The notes below the pieces were generated by a model. It was not told the DNA's origin. It saw only the letters and a list, made by a program, of their open reading frames with translations, and searched no databases. Of a DNA stretch of 64,000 nucleotides, positions 21,385 to 31,104 are shown piece after piece. The position numbers and the translations under genes are program-made. Within the stretch, counting starts at the first letter, position 1. The number at the start of each line of letters is the position of its first letter. Location of the stretch: NCBI GenBank assembly GCA_900073065.1, contig FJOG01000019.1, positions 188,179-252,178 of the forward strand, in the 5' to 3' direction. Origin of the DNA: Phialocephala subalpina (lineage: Eukaryota; Ascomycota; Leotiomycetes; Helotiales; Mollisiaceae).

Positions 21385-22511
21385 CTAGAAAAACACCACC
21401 TCTGGCACCTCAGCATCAAATCCCTTGTCCTCCACCAACTTGTCCTGGGTCTTTTGGATGATCTTCTTGCGCTCGGAGGCTGGCATCGAACTCGCACTAA
21501 CCACCTCAATGCGTTCAAGACACGTAAAATAGTCAAGAACACGACCGAAATCCTCCAGAAGCTCTCCCGAAAGACATCCAATGGCAACTCGAAGAGACCG
21601 AACAGCGAAGCACCATTCCGGATTGAGGCTGATCAAGCGCTCGAGGTCAAGAATATCATGATCCATTTGAAGAAAGACCTTGAGGTTGTTGATGTAGAGA
21701 ATATCTCGGTCGCAGAAGCGGAGTCTTCCGAAGATGCCAGTGGTAGGTGTCAATGGTGGTGAAGTACAACCGCCACGGTCATGGAGCGAGTACACATTGT
21801 ATGGTAATTGGTGAGGGAATTGCTTCTCATAAACCAGGCTGGACTCACGGCAGACGCGACGCATAGCTGTATGACGCGGTCGGGCATCGCCATATGAACC
21901 ATGGAGGCCTCGGAAGCGTCGACAATTCTGGAGCATGAGGATTGTTTGATAGTCTCCAGTACTTGTCTCTTGCTCGGTTGCCACAAAATCCACTGTGAAG
22001 ACACCTGTGTTCCAAAAGTTAGAATGTTACAGGGAATTCAAGATTGGAAAGACAGATAACGAACCGTCCTTTGGCAATGCAGCTTCCCAGATCTTGAGCT
22101 TCAACTCGATAGGCAGATTACAGAACAGCTGGAAACCTTCGGACAGAGGGGTACTTTGGACGACGGGCTCTACATTCTCTGTGTTAGCGAGGACGATTAA
22201 TCTTTTGAACTTGTATGAAATCGACGCGAAAAGGAATATCACCTGTGGCAGAAACAGTGTTGTCTGATCCTATGAAGACAATTAGCACTCCAATCTCATG
22301 TGAAGTCGACGCAAAGTGAGCCCTTACCTGAAACGACCGCGACAACTTAGGCGATAGATCGATTATCAGTCGTGACCTGCTCCGTCAAATGCAAGACCTT
22401 GCCCAAAACCTTTCCCAGAGATTCGAGGAGATTTTTCTTTGCCCTCTTGTCTCTTACCTCGACAGCCACCGCCATCTTACGATGGTCGACGGAGACGATG
22501 GGCGGAAACAT
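21385..22511 (-). CDS. 2EXR domain protein with micro-exons (269 aa)
   Basis: 2EXR protein of unknown function. The best model has five exons: 22511-22481, 22345-22328 (18 nt), 22269-22243 (27 nt), 22178-22065 and 22004-21385. All phases agree. The micro-exons supply VAVVSGSDNTVSATENV just before the signature GFQLFCNLPIELKLKIWEAA. Exon 5 holds AMRRVCRESSLVYEKQFP, RLRFCDRDILYINNL, the late conserved Trp in NPEWCFAVRSLRV, and ends PEVVFF. Exons 4 and 5 are firm (60-nt intron, CACAG acceptor). The three upstream exons are plausible but short, and the ATG could lie as far up as 22667. Introns 2 and 3 share the text GCGTCGA-TTCA, so the micro-exon units look tandemly duplicated. Confidence 0.7.
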
Positions 22512-22979
22512 CTTGAAGTGTCGGTGAGAAGGCGGAGGAGCAAGGTCGACGCGATCATTGTGCGTATATATGCTAGCGTTGAACACTAGTCGTAAACGAG
22601 ACAAGGCGGAGGAGGGGGATGGCGAGGCTGAGAGGGGGACGGAGTCAGGAAAGAACGGTTGGGGCATAAGTGAGATACCGTCACCATTGCCTGCGTTTAA
22701 CGAATAAGGGGTTGTAGCTTAAGACGTCTTTGTTAGAGATAAACAATCGTGTAGTATTGTGATACTTTTATAGATGTGTACGGCAGACTTACCAAATACT
22801 CAACGCTCGAGATTAGAAAGCTTTTACATTTGAGGCACCTGCATGTCAAAAAAACATAATCATGAACCTAGGAGTTGTGGCCAAAATCAAGTATCATTAC
22901 TGCAATAATGCTCTGTCACCAAAGCATGCCGAAAACCCGTTATCTATCCATCGATCTTTCCTTGGAATCATCCATCTAC
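22512..22979. other. intergenic, nothing recognised
   Basis: Short spacer between two minus-strand 2EXR genes. It must hold the promoter of the 21385-22511 gene. No repeat or RNA gene seen. Confidence 0.4.
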
Positions 22980-24047
22980 CTATGTGCCAACTTGTCTCGA
23001 GACACTGTCACCATCTTCCAATTTTATTCCAAACCATACCATCTCCGGCACGATAAGTCCATCGATTTCCTGGGCTAGAATGCTGCTCTTCATCTTCTTC
23101 CAATCTTCCTTCCAGACCTGCTCGGTCAGATCATGTAAATCAAAATTCTTCTTGACTTCTTGGATCTCAATTCGCTGCAAACCCGTGAAGTGAGCAAACA
23201 TGGTCACCCAGTCGTCGGCAGTAATGAAGACACCGTAGTCGTCCGAGTCAATCTCAAGTGTCTTGATTTCCTTAGCCCAGTCTTGTTCTTTGATGGTGCT
23301 CCAGAACGATGGCATCCAGAACAACTCGGCTGGATTATCAAAATGGATAGTGTCCTTAGGTCCAAATCTCATGACGCACTCGGACCAGTTTGTTGCAGAT
23401 GTCCAATTACGACTATCGGTCCACCACGCCGTCATGTGTGCATCCCAATCGTCGGTCATGAGAATTGGGAGAGTGCTGGGGAGCTCGGTGATATAGGCTT
23501 CTCGGGACTCGTGACAGGTTCGAAGAAGGGTTGTGCTGCGTTTGATTGGTTCGAACCAGCAGGGGAGGGGGGCGTCTTCGCGATCATCGAAATAGGCAGT
23601 AACTTCAAGAGTGGCGGGAGCGGGTGAAGCTAGCTTCCAGACCGCGAGTCGCAGCTCGATAGGGAGGCGACGGAAAGGGTGGAAGGTGTCAAACGTCTCT
23701 TTATTTGATGCTGTTTGAGAATCTGAAGTTGAAGGATGTTGTAGGACGGTGAAGGAAGATGTTGGTTGTGTCGAATCGATGATGGTGACAGAGTCCGTAT
23801 CTTGCGTAGCAGCAGCATCTGATTGATCGTCCGAGTTGGCGATATGACTTTGGGTATCCAGAACCTCCGTGGTTGCCAAAAGCAATGATGTCCCTGATAA
23901 CACAACTTGTGAGTTAGCTTTGGATTTCTTTCGATCTTGGGAATCCTTACCTTGTTCCAAGTCAACAGCAGTGGAAGAAGTTGACGAGTGGGCAACGTCT
24001 GAATGTTGAAGGTCGTCGAAATCGCTGTCGCGGGGTGAGACGTCCAT
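22980..24047 (-). CDS. 2EXR domain protein, ~336-355 aa
   Basis: 2EXR protein of unknown function, open from ATG 24047 to the stop at 22980 (355 aa). A 57-nt segment (23894-23950) has full intron signals (GTAAGG donor, GCTAAC branch, ATCAG acceptor) and is a multiple of three. Splicing gives 336 aa and retention gives 355. The first ~120 residues are Ser/Thr/Asp-rich. The signature FHPFRRLPIELRLAVWKLA follows, then TLLRTCHESREAYI, FGPKDTIHFDNPAELFW, and the conserved Trp in EQDWAKEIKTLEIDS. The C-terminal half is acidic and predicted helical (LTEQVWKEDWKKMK). It is an intact reference for judging its neighbour at 24971, where the equivalent Trp codon is TAG. Confidence 0.88.
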   Translation of the reverse strand: MDVSPRDSDFDDLQHSDVAHSSTSSTAVDLEQGKDSQDRKKSKANSQVVLSGTSLLLATTEVLDTQSHIANSDDQSDAAATQDTDSVTIIDSTQPTSSFTVLQHPSTSDSQTASNKETFDTFHPFRRLPIELRLAVWKLASPAPATLEVTAYFDDREDAPLPCWFEPIKRSTTLLRTCHESREAYITELPSTLPILMTDDWDAHMTAWWTDSRNWTSATNWSECVMRFGPKDTIHFDNPAELFWMPSFWSTIKEQDWAKEIKTLEIDSDDYGVFITADDWVTMFAHFTGLQRIEIQEVKKNFDLHDLTEQVWKEDWKKMKSSILAQEIDGLIVPEMVWFGIKLEDGDSVSRQVGT

Positions 24048-24970
24048 CTTGCAGATTCTGAAGTTGACCGCAAAGATCGATGCTGTTTGATGAAAGAAGA
24101 AGAAAGGAACGAGGGAAGATTATCTTGTTTTGTAGAATTGCTTGGCGCTATTATAGCGTTGTTTTGGCGAAGAGAAAGTCACGGTACTTACCGTCTTTCT
24201 TAGGAAGATATGATCCTTTCAATCATTGCTTGAAAGGTGGACCCAGGTTGGAATTCCTTGCATGTCTGTTTTAGATATGCTGCTATCACGAACCAGTGCT
24301 AGTACTTCGGCCATTATGAATATCGTAGGTTGTAGAGAGAATTGAGGTTTCTGATGATTGTGTTATAACTTGGAGTTGAAATTTGGGCTTGGGGTTTGTA
24401 CCAGTTGCTCACCCGTCCTCGAGGTGGATAACTGAGAGTGAAGCTGATAGTTGGCGAAGTGATGAAGGTGGACTCTCTGATGATCGAGGATCTCCGAGTT
24501 TGAGGTCTTAAGCTTGGCGGTACATCTTGGTAGCTGCGCCGGTGCAAAGGTTGGTGATGTTTGGCGGTAATAGGAGAAGGAAGAGACTTCCGTTTTGCTG
24601 GAGCGCAAGACGCTAGCGGTAAGCGAATGTGGTGCTAACTCATCGTTTTCAACTGTATATAGGTGGTCTTGCTGTATCAACAAAAGTGGTACTTCAAAGT
24701 CCCAAGCTGTAGGGAATATGAGAAGCTGAGGAAAGTCCCCAAGTCTAGTCAAGCCCTCTATCATTAAGTAAATAAAATCTCACTCCCGCAGAAAACCTGT
24801 AGAGCTTCACCACAAAGGACCTTGTGCTTTAGGACATTGCAGAAGCCAGATCTTGCATATCTGCTACACTTCTACAGCCTAATATTCTTACAATGCCTCA
24901 ATCTCTGCTCTACCCTTGCACAGATACTAGTCTCCCACCATACCTCCAAAGCCCTCCAAAGGCAAGGTCA
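24048..24970. other. intergenic, nothing recognised
   Basis: Spacer between minus-strand 2EXR genes. The minus frames at 24314-24547 and 24363-24764 overlap each other in different phases and lack any domain. It probably holds 5' leader and promoter of the 22980 gene and the 3' end of the next. Confidence 0.4.
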
Positions 24971-26258
24971 TCAAGACAACCCCCAAACACCCCGTCCGAC
25001 AAACTTTCTAATCCTCACCTCCGGCATCTTCACCCCCTTAATACGCCTCCCCGCAACCTGGTCCCTAATTTTCTTTACCACCGAGTCGTATCTATCTCCA
25101 TCCTTCCCCGCCTGTCCCTCATATTTCAAAATCCCCTCAACCATCTTGACACCTTTGAAGTGCACCAACAACGCGATCCACTTCTCTGTCGGCAAACCTT
25201 CAAGTATCCATGCATCGATTACAAGATCCTTGACTTGCAGAACCTAAGGTTGGAACTTGAGGAAAGCCCAGAAGTCTCGTTGTAGGGTGAGGTCGAAGAG
25301 GCCGGCGAGGTATAGCTTATCTTTGTCGCTGAAGTGGAGGGGACTAGTGCGGTGTTTGGGTAGTTCGGGGCGTTCTTTGCTACTGGCGAGATATCTGTGT
25401 TTATTCTCCTTGATCCTGGTAGCGAAAGGTAAGGAATAGGGATATTCCTTCAAATAGGCCCCGCGAGACTTGAAGCAGGTGCAGAGAAGCGTGGTCTAGA
25501 GAAGGAGGTGTTAGCGGTGTTTGTTTTGAGAATTTCCGAAGATAGAAGGGACAATGCTTACACAGCGCTCCCAAGGAGTGTCGTTATCAATGAATCCGCG
25601 GTTTCGCGCCTCGAAGAAATAGGTGCCAGAGTCGGGGACAGCCTTCAGGACGATCGTGGTTGGTTCCGGTAACGCAAGGCTCCAGATCATAAGCTGAAGC
25701 TCAATTGGGAGACGAGGAAATGGGTGGAATTGGTTCTGCTGGTGTAAGTATATGTATTCACTCGGCAAAGGGTGGGATGTGTAGATAATAATGTCCTCAC
25801 AAGGCAGGGTCATTATAATTTCAAATGAAATAGAGGAGACTTACTGCCGGTGCCGGAATGACCTTCACCTCCTTCCCATTCATCTCAAACACTGTAGCAA
25901 GATCCTTCAACTTTGCGAGCGTAGCATCACTCTCTACCAATGTACCTTCACTAGTTGGACAATCTTCGTAATGCAATTGTCCGTAAACACCTCCCTCTGT
26001 CACCAGGCCTTTATCCAACACGACCTCGAAGACGTTCCTCTCTGTGTAAACTCCCACTTTCCGGGAGGCACGGACTCCCAAACTAGAACAGACAATGACA
26101 TCGCCTTTCTCACCATCAAAAGACAACAAATCGTTAGCGGAATCAAGCGGCAAACCAAAGGGCGATTGTCCGGGCCATGCCCAACGACTGAACAAGGAGT
26201 TTTGGCGGCCGTGCCGCTTATTTCGGGGACGAGGGATAGGCGGAGCGGTGCTGGCCAT
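24971..26258 (-). CDS. 2EXR domain protein with TAG at a conserved Trp
   Basis: Exons are 26258-25845, 25735-25562 and 25495-24971. The 109-nt and 66-nt introns have GTAAGT/GTAAGC donors and CAG/TAG acceptors, with phase 0 throughout. The longer frame from 26315 begins with TTG, so ATG 26258 (MASTAPPIP) is used. The N-terminal ~138 residues are copy-specific. The signature FHPFPRLPIELQLMIWSLA follows, then TLLCTCFKSRGAYL and FSDKDKLYLAGLFDL. At 25244-25246 the frame reads TAG within KFQP*VLQVKDLVID. The paralogue at 22980 has EQDWAKEIKTLEID there, so the TAG stands exactly at the conserved Trp. Beyond it the frame stays open for 90 codons of normal 2EXR sequence (WIALLVHFKGVKM). It encodes 370 residues if TAG is read through or edited, otherwise a truncated product. 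Confidence 0.75.
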
Positions 26259-27506
26259 TCTGAAACTGTGTTTGAAGGTAGAAATCTCGTCGGATATCGC
26301 GAGATGTTGGGACAAGAAGCGCGAGCTCGGAAGACAGCGCTGTGAGGGACAATAGGTTGTCTCGGTGTGTTGTTGTCAAAAAGTGCGTGATGTTGCGAGA
26401 AAATACAATCGGTGAGATTTATTGACAACAATGCCGCTAGTGTGGTTGAACGGAGGAAAGTTGAGGCAATTCCCGTCCCTCTTGGGAGGCAAGACTATCG
26501 GAAGGCGTCGAGCTAGAAAATTCCGTTAGCGCAAGAAGTGGAGAAACGTTGTTAAGGGGGAAGGCTTTTTGCTGAAGTTTTGCATTCGCGGTCTTAGGGG
26601 TTTCAATCTCCTAGCCTCGCCTGGACTTTCAAGATTTCAACTGTCCCATCCAAACAAGCTCCCCAAGCTCTCCTTACCTCTCCCCTCCTCTCCACCCAAA
26701 CAATACTTTTGCATTTCTCTTCTCCGCTCCAGCCAAAGATACTTCTCGCTTGACAAACCTCCAAGAAGTGAAAAGGGTTAAATATCTTCATCTCTCCACT
26801 CCATCCAGCCAAAGCCCGTCCCAGCTCCAGCTCTCCAGGACTCGCACTTGCGGCTGGATCAGAGGAAGATGCACTGACTGCATCGAATGGAAAACTATTG
26901 CTGAAGAGGGAAGACTCGCAGCGTGACGGAAGCAACACCCCAGAGTTCCATATAGCATGAATCATCGGACCAGGTCCCAACCATAGAGCCAAGCAACCCC
27001 ACACCTTCGCCGATCACTCCTCTTCTCAAGCTTGATCTTGGAAGTACTTCATTTTCTGGGACATCTGTTGCGCTTGTTCGCTGCTCTCTGAAATTCTGTG
27101 AGGAGGCCGTTGTATTCGCCATCTGCTCGGATGACTATCGAGCATTCTGTTCGGTGGAGAGAGTAACTTGCATCCCTAGCAGCGAATTCTGAAAGAAGAA
27201 TGTATGAACTCGATCAACGTCCCCTTTGCATGTCATAAATCGAAGCAGAGACACTGCCTTAGCAGAGCGTCACATTGCAGGAAAGAAATCAGATAAATAT
27301 TAGGCTCGACATCCTAGCGCTTTAAATATTCCCCCCTCGGCTAGTCATTCGAAACATCGCTTCACCTTCTGATGCGCTCTTTTCCCTTCCCTCGTTCCTT
27401 CCTCTACTTTCTATCTCGATGTGGCTTCCAATGAACCAAACCCGGTGTCTTCAAGTGCCTCATATCCGTGTCACAGAGCTGTTCCATTCTCGGCTTCAAA
27501 TCCCTC
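26259..27506. other. intergenic, nothing recognised
   Basis: Between two minus-strand 2EXR loci. Frames at 26569-26781 (plus), 26603-27004 and 26895-27122 (minus) show no domain. The region 26640-26720 is pyrimidine-rich on the plus strand. Confidence 0.35.
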
Positions 27507-28085
27507 TCAAAAGGCTCCGTTCTCCCATATCTTGAGTCGAAGCTCGGTGTGGAGATGTGGGAAGGGGTGAAATGTTGCTTCGATCGTTTGAGAGGGGATA
27601 GGGGGAATGGGCGTAATTGCGATGCAAAGAGGGTCGACCAACTGCTGTGTGGCATTGTACCGGAGGATAGGAGCCGTGGGGTTGGATTGTTTGGTGATGG
27701 GATGGTATGATAGAAGTGTATCATACGCACATTCGCTGGGGTTGACTTGGGAGACGGTCTGCAATATGGCCTCGGTCGGCGTAGGAGCAGATGACTCGAG
27801 AGACAAGGGGGTAGAAAGAGATGTATCCGTGAGAGGAGTAAGTTCTCCATCGATGGGCCTGACTTGGCAAACGGTCTGCGATACAGCCTCGGTTGACGTT
27901 AGGGCGGGGAAGTCGAGAGACAGGGAGGTGTGGAGAGAGGTATTCGTGTAAGAGGAGGACGTTCCTTGTTGTCTGGAGCAACGGGAGGACCTAGCTCTCT
28001 CTGGAAAGAGGACGCCGTCTTGTGAGATTTGTGGTGATGGTTCTTGAAGGTTTCTTTTGTTTCTTAAGATCGAACAAAAGGAAAT
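27507..28085 (-). pseudogene. truncated 2EXR gene fragment
   Basis: A minus-strand frame runs from about 28085 down to the stop at 27507. It begins as low-complexity Ser/Thr sequence without a clear ATG, passes through a duplicated segment, and reaches the start of a 2EXR signature (FHPFPHLHTELRLKIWENG). It stops there, losing the rest of the domain. The following bases carry no continuation in any frame that I can recognise. I read it as the 5' part of a 2EXR gene whose 3' part was deleted. An unrecognised exon downstream is possible but unlikely, since all sibling domains extend at least 130 residues beyond this point. Confidence 0.55.
27738..27970. repeat. tandem duplication, 117-bp period
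   Basis: Two diverged copies lie 117 bp apart (anchor GACTTGG at 27744 and 27861). On the minus strand they encode TSTEAVSQTVCQVRP and TPTEAILQTVSQVNP. The period is 39 codons, so the frame is kept, suggesting the duplication arose while the sequence was coding. Confidence 0.8.
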
Positions 28086-28244
28086 GGAGGAGGTTGTATA
28101 CGATCAAATATAACGCTAACGAGCCGACGGCGGTGGCAGTAAGCAAAGCCCGGATAGTTGAAGACATTCACATGATCCCGTCGTTATCGAAAAAAGCCTC
28201 CGATAAGGAAAGAGAACAACTTCAAGAAAGACTTCCATGAGGCA

Positions 28245-29324
28245 TTAGATCATCAAAGCGATCTCAGGAACAACAAGTGTCTCGTCGTGCTCATCTCTAT
28301 ATCTTGAAAGCTCAAGCTCAGCATTCCGCAATTGAGCGTTCATTGCGTTCTTGATAGTGTTTGTTCCTTCCGCATTTCCATTGTCAATGACATCCTGGAA
28401 TCTGTCCCACTACAACTAGTTAGCACCACGTTGTCGTGAAAGGGAAATAGGTGAAAGGCGAGCACCATCGGGGAGCCTTTGCACAGCGAAGTCATGAGGC
28501 GAGCCATGGGAAATTTTGCTTACCATGACACCTTTCAGCTCCTTTAAGTTGGGCATCCTTTGGCACAAAAGTGGCATGTAATCCCAATCCTTGCCCTTGA
28601 CGATCAGCGAGGTGATGGGGATAGCCAGTCTTTCAACCTGCTCCCACCTGAAAGAATTTAGCTTCGGAGGTTGACGAGAGGAGGGAGGGGGTGAAATACC
28701 AAGTCTGGAGTCGATCATCCCGATCCAAAGCTCGATGAAACAGACGATGATGGATAAGATCCGAAAAGTTTGACAAGTGAAGGATTTCCTTTTTCGATAT
28801 ATACAAGGTCCCAGTTCCTCTCAAATCATACGGCAAGGCGATAGAGAAGTTCTCCAAGTATATCTCTCTTGATTCTTTGCATGCGCGGAGAAGTGGGAGT
28901 GCTCTTTGATCGTTTTGGTTGAGTTCTACTCGTCGTCGTTGGAAGGAATTCACGTGTGTAACCTAGGGTTTCGGGGTTAGTACACTCTTTTGTTTAGACG
29001 AGCCCCAGAAGTGATGGGACGTCAAAGACTCAAGGAATGAGAAGAAATGGAGATGGTGGCTCTGAGGATGTGGCTTACCAGGGTCACTTTTCCATCGACA
29101 GTCATGAAGAATGTCAAGTAGAAGCCGAACGCGGGGTCGGAAACCAAGATGTGAGCCGTGAGTCGGATGACACTTGGGTTAGGCAGAGCATGGCGCCAAA
29201 TCTTCAGTCGAAGTTCAGTTGGTAGTTCTGGGAACATCGTGAAGCGTTCTTGCTCTCTGTTATCTGGGTTCGAGAAGCCGAAGCTGCTGAGGCCATCAGC
29301 GAGCAGAGAAGCGGGGTCAGACAT
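28245..29324 (-). CDS. 2EXR domain protein (four exons, 265 aa)
   Basis: 2EXR protein of unknown function. Exons are 29324-29079, 28962-28700, 28647-28524 and 28409-28245. Introns of 116, 52 and 114 nt have GTAAGC, GTATTT and GTAAGC donors. The last has a textbook GCTAAC branch site near its TTGTAG acceptor. The signature RFTMFPELPTELRLKIWRHA lies near residue 30. Exon 2 gives LPLLRACKESREIYLENF and ISKKEILHLSNF. The conserved Trp pair is restored by splicing (QTW|WEQVERLAIP). The protein ends with a helical region and VVPEIALMI. It is complete and in phase throughout, and it closes the minus-strand 2EXR run. Confidence 0.85.
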
Positions 29325-29973
29325 ATGCCAAGCTGATAAGGCTGAGTCTCAATGACAGCTCCTCGGAATGATGAAAGCTCGGAAAGCTCGGGTCGGACGG
29401 TGTTGTGCTGTGAGAAGGCGTCGTTGAAGGCTGATGTTTGTTGGGGATGAGTGAAGGAAGTGAGAGAAGAGCCTGATTACTGAAGTTATGCTGATCTGTT
29501 GCCTAATCAGGCAGCGACTGCAGGACACAAAGACTTGGTCCGACCCTGCCGTGCCTGTCACACAGTGGGGTTTGTCCTTCGCAGATTTCCAAACAACCTT
29601 ATTTTCTGACAGATCTCTGCAATACGGGCTGTCGCATGAATATTGATTTGATCCTCGCACAGCAGACCTCGTGCCAGCCCTATCACGTGTATCAGCCTCG
29701 GTAAATGTGTGGCGTTCAAGGGGCTTGACTCTGTTCCGAGCTGAGCGATAGTCTGCCTAGGGGCGATGTTCGTCCGACGACTCGAGTTGCATGGCCTTGA
29801 AGAAACCTCCGGGCGCGAGGCTCGAGAGCAGAGTCAAGACCAGAGCATTCTGTCTAGCAAGTTTTCAAGAAGATGCTCTTTGACTTGATGACAAAAAGTC
29901 GCAGCAGCAGAGACGTGCAGGTTGGAACAGGAGACTTGGTGTGAGAGGTGTTCAAAATTGTTATTATCTATCC
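29325..29973. other. intergenic, nothing recognised
   Basis: Spacer between the last 2EXR gene and the decarboxylase, both on the minus strand. The frame 29349-29660 has no support. Confidence 0.4.
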
Positions 29974-31104
29974 CTATTTTATTCCCAGTAGGATCTTGGC
30001 ATTACCATATGCGAGCTTCGCCCTCGTGGGGTCATCGATTTCTAAGCCGTCAAACCAATCCGCCATTTCAATCACGTCTTCCAATGGATAATCCGCGCTG
30101 AACAAAACCCTATCTACGCCAACCTCGCGAATTGTACACTCCAATGTACTCTGTGTCAGGACACCCGACGAAGTGATCCAGAAGTTCTTGGCAAAGTAAT
30201 GGCCCAAGGGGTGTTGGTGAGCGCCACTCACACCTTTCCTGAAATGCCGCATTCGATGATCGACTCGCTTGATTGCGAAAGGCAATCCTTCTCCGCAGTG
30301 ACCCAATACGATCCGAAGCCCAGGATATCTGTCAAACAGCCCAGAGAGCATCAGACGCAGCACATGTTCGGCCGTCTCACGGGCAAAGCCCCACGGGCTC
30401 CCGGCTAGAAATTCGTAGCCTCTGAGGACTCGAGACTGAGTGGGCGCGACGTTTCGCGGGTGCAGATATAACGGAACGTCCAACTCAGCCAGCTTTGCCC
30501 AGAAGGGTTCACATTGCGGTTCATCAAGATACCGGACCTCGCCTGCATCTGGGCTTCCCACGTCGGAGAATCCATTGATCAAGATGCCACAGCACCCAAG
30601 TTCCTTCACACATCGCTCAGCTTCCTTAGCTGCTGCTTGCGGATCTTGCATAGCCACACAACCCCAGGTAAGGAAGCGGTCGGCGTGCGGACCCGTCCTG
30701 TAGAGCTTGTGCATCTGATCGTTGACTTTGCTTGCAGTCTCTGTCGCCTCTGCGGGGTCGAAAATTCCTTGAATGCCTGGCGACATGAGTGACAAGGCCA
30801 TAATAGCAATCCCAGCCGCGTCCATCTGCTTGATCCGTTCCTCAATGTTGCCCAGACGATACTGAACATCCTCCATAAACGCCTTTTGGTAATAGGTGCC
30901 CTCCCAGCCCTCGTTAGACCCTTTGGTGTAGGGGTTCGTAGACAAAGAGTTGAAGATATCGGTATTGACGTGTTCTTCGATTGCGATCTTACCACTCAGA
31001 TGAGGGTTTCGTTTGATGAAAGTTGGTCGCCCAGAAGGCGAGCCTACCGTGGTTGGATATCCAATGTCGTTGGCAGTTGCCGTTTCTTGTGCCGTGGAGC
31101 TCAT
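29974..31104 (-). CDS. amidohydrolase-2 family, dihydroxybenzoate decarboxylase-like
   Basis: Single-exon enzyme of 376 aa in the PF04909 family. The closest match in my judgement is 2,3-dihydroxybenzoate / gamma-resorcylate decarboxylase, which removes CO2 from hydroxybenzoates in aromatic catabolism. The metal-site features of a TIM-barrel amidohydrolase are visible: IAIEEHV near residue 40 (Glu and His), LYLHPRN (His), VLGHCGEGLP (His) and LFSADYPLED (Asp). The family core is ~340 residues, and this protein has an extra ~30 at the N-terminus that look unstructured. The start ATG at 31104 is the only reasonable one. Subcellular site is probably cytosol, as no targeting signal is seen. Exact substrate cannot be read from sequence. 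A salicylate-type substrate is only a suggestion. Confidence 0.88.
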   Translation of the reverse strand: MSSTAQETATANDIGYPTTVGSPSGRPTFIKRNPHLSGKIAIEEHVNTDIFNSLSTNPYTKGSNEGWEGTYYQKAFMEDVQYRLGNIEERIKQMDAAGIAIMALSLMSPGIQGIFDPAEATETASKVNDQMHKLYRTGPHADRFLTWGCVAMQDPQAAAKEAERCVKELGCCGILINGFSDVGSPDAGEVRYLDEPQCEPFWAKLAELDVPLYLHPRNVAPTQSRVLRGYEFLAGSPWGFARETAEHVLRLMLSGLFDRYPGLRIVLGHCGEGLPFAIKRVDHRMRHFRKGVSGAHQHPLGHYFAKNFWITSSGVLTQSTLECTIREVGVDRVLFSADYPLEDVIEMADWFDGLEIDDPTRAKLAYGNAKILLGIK

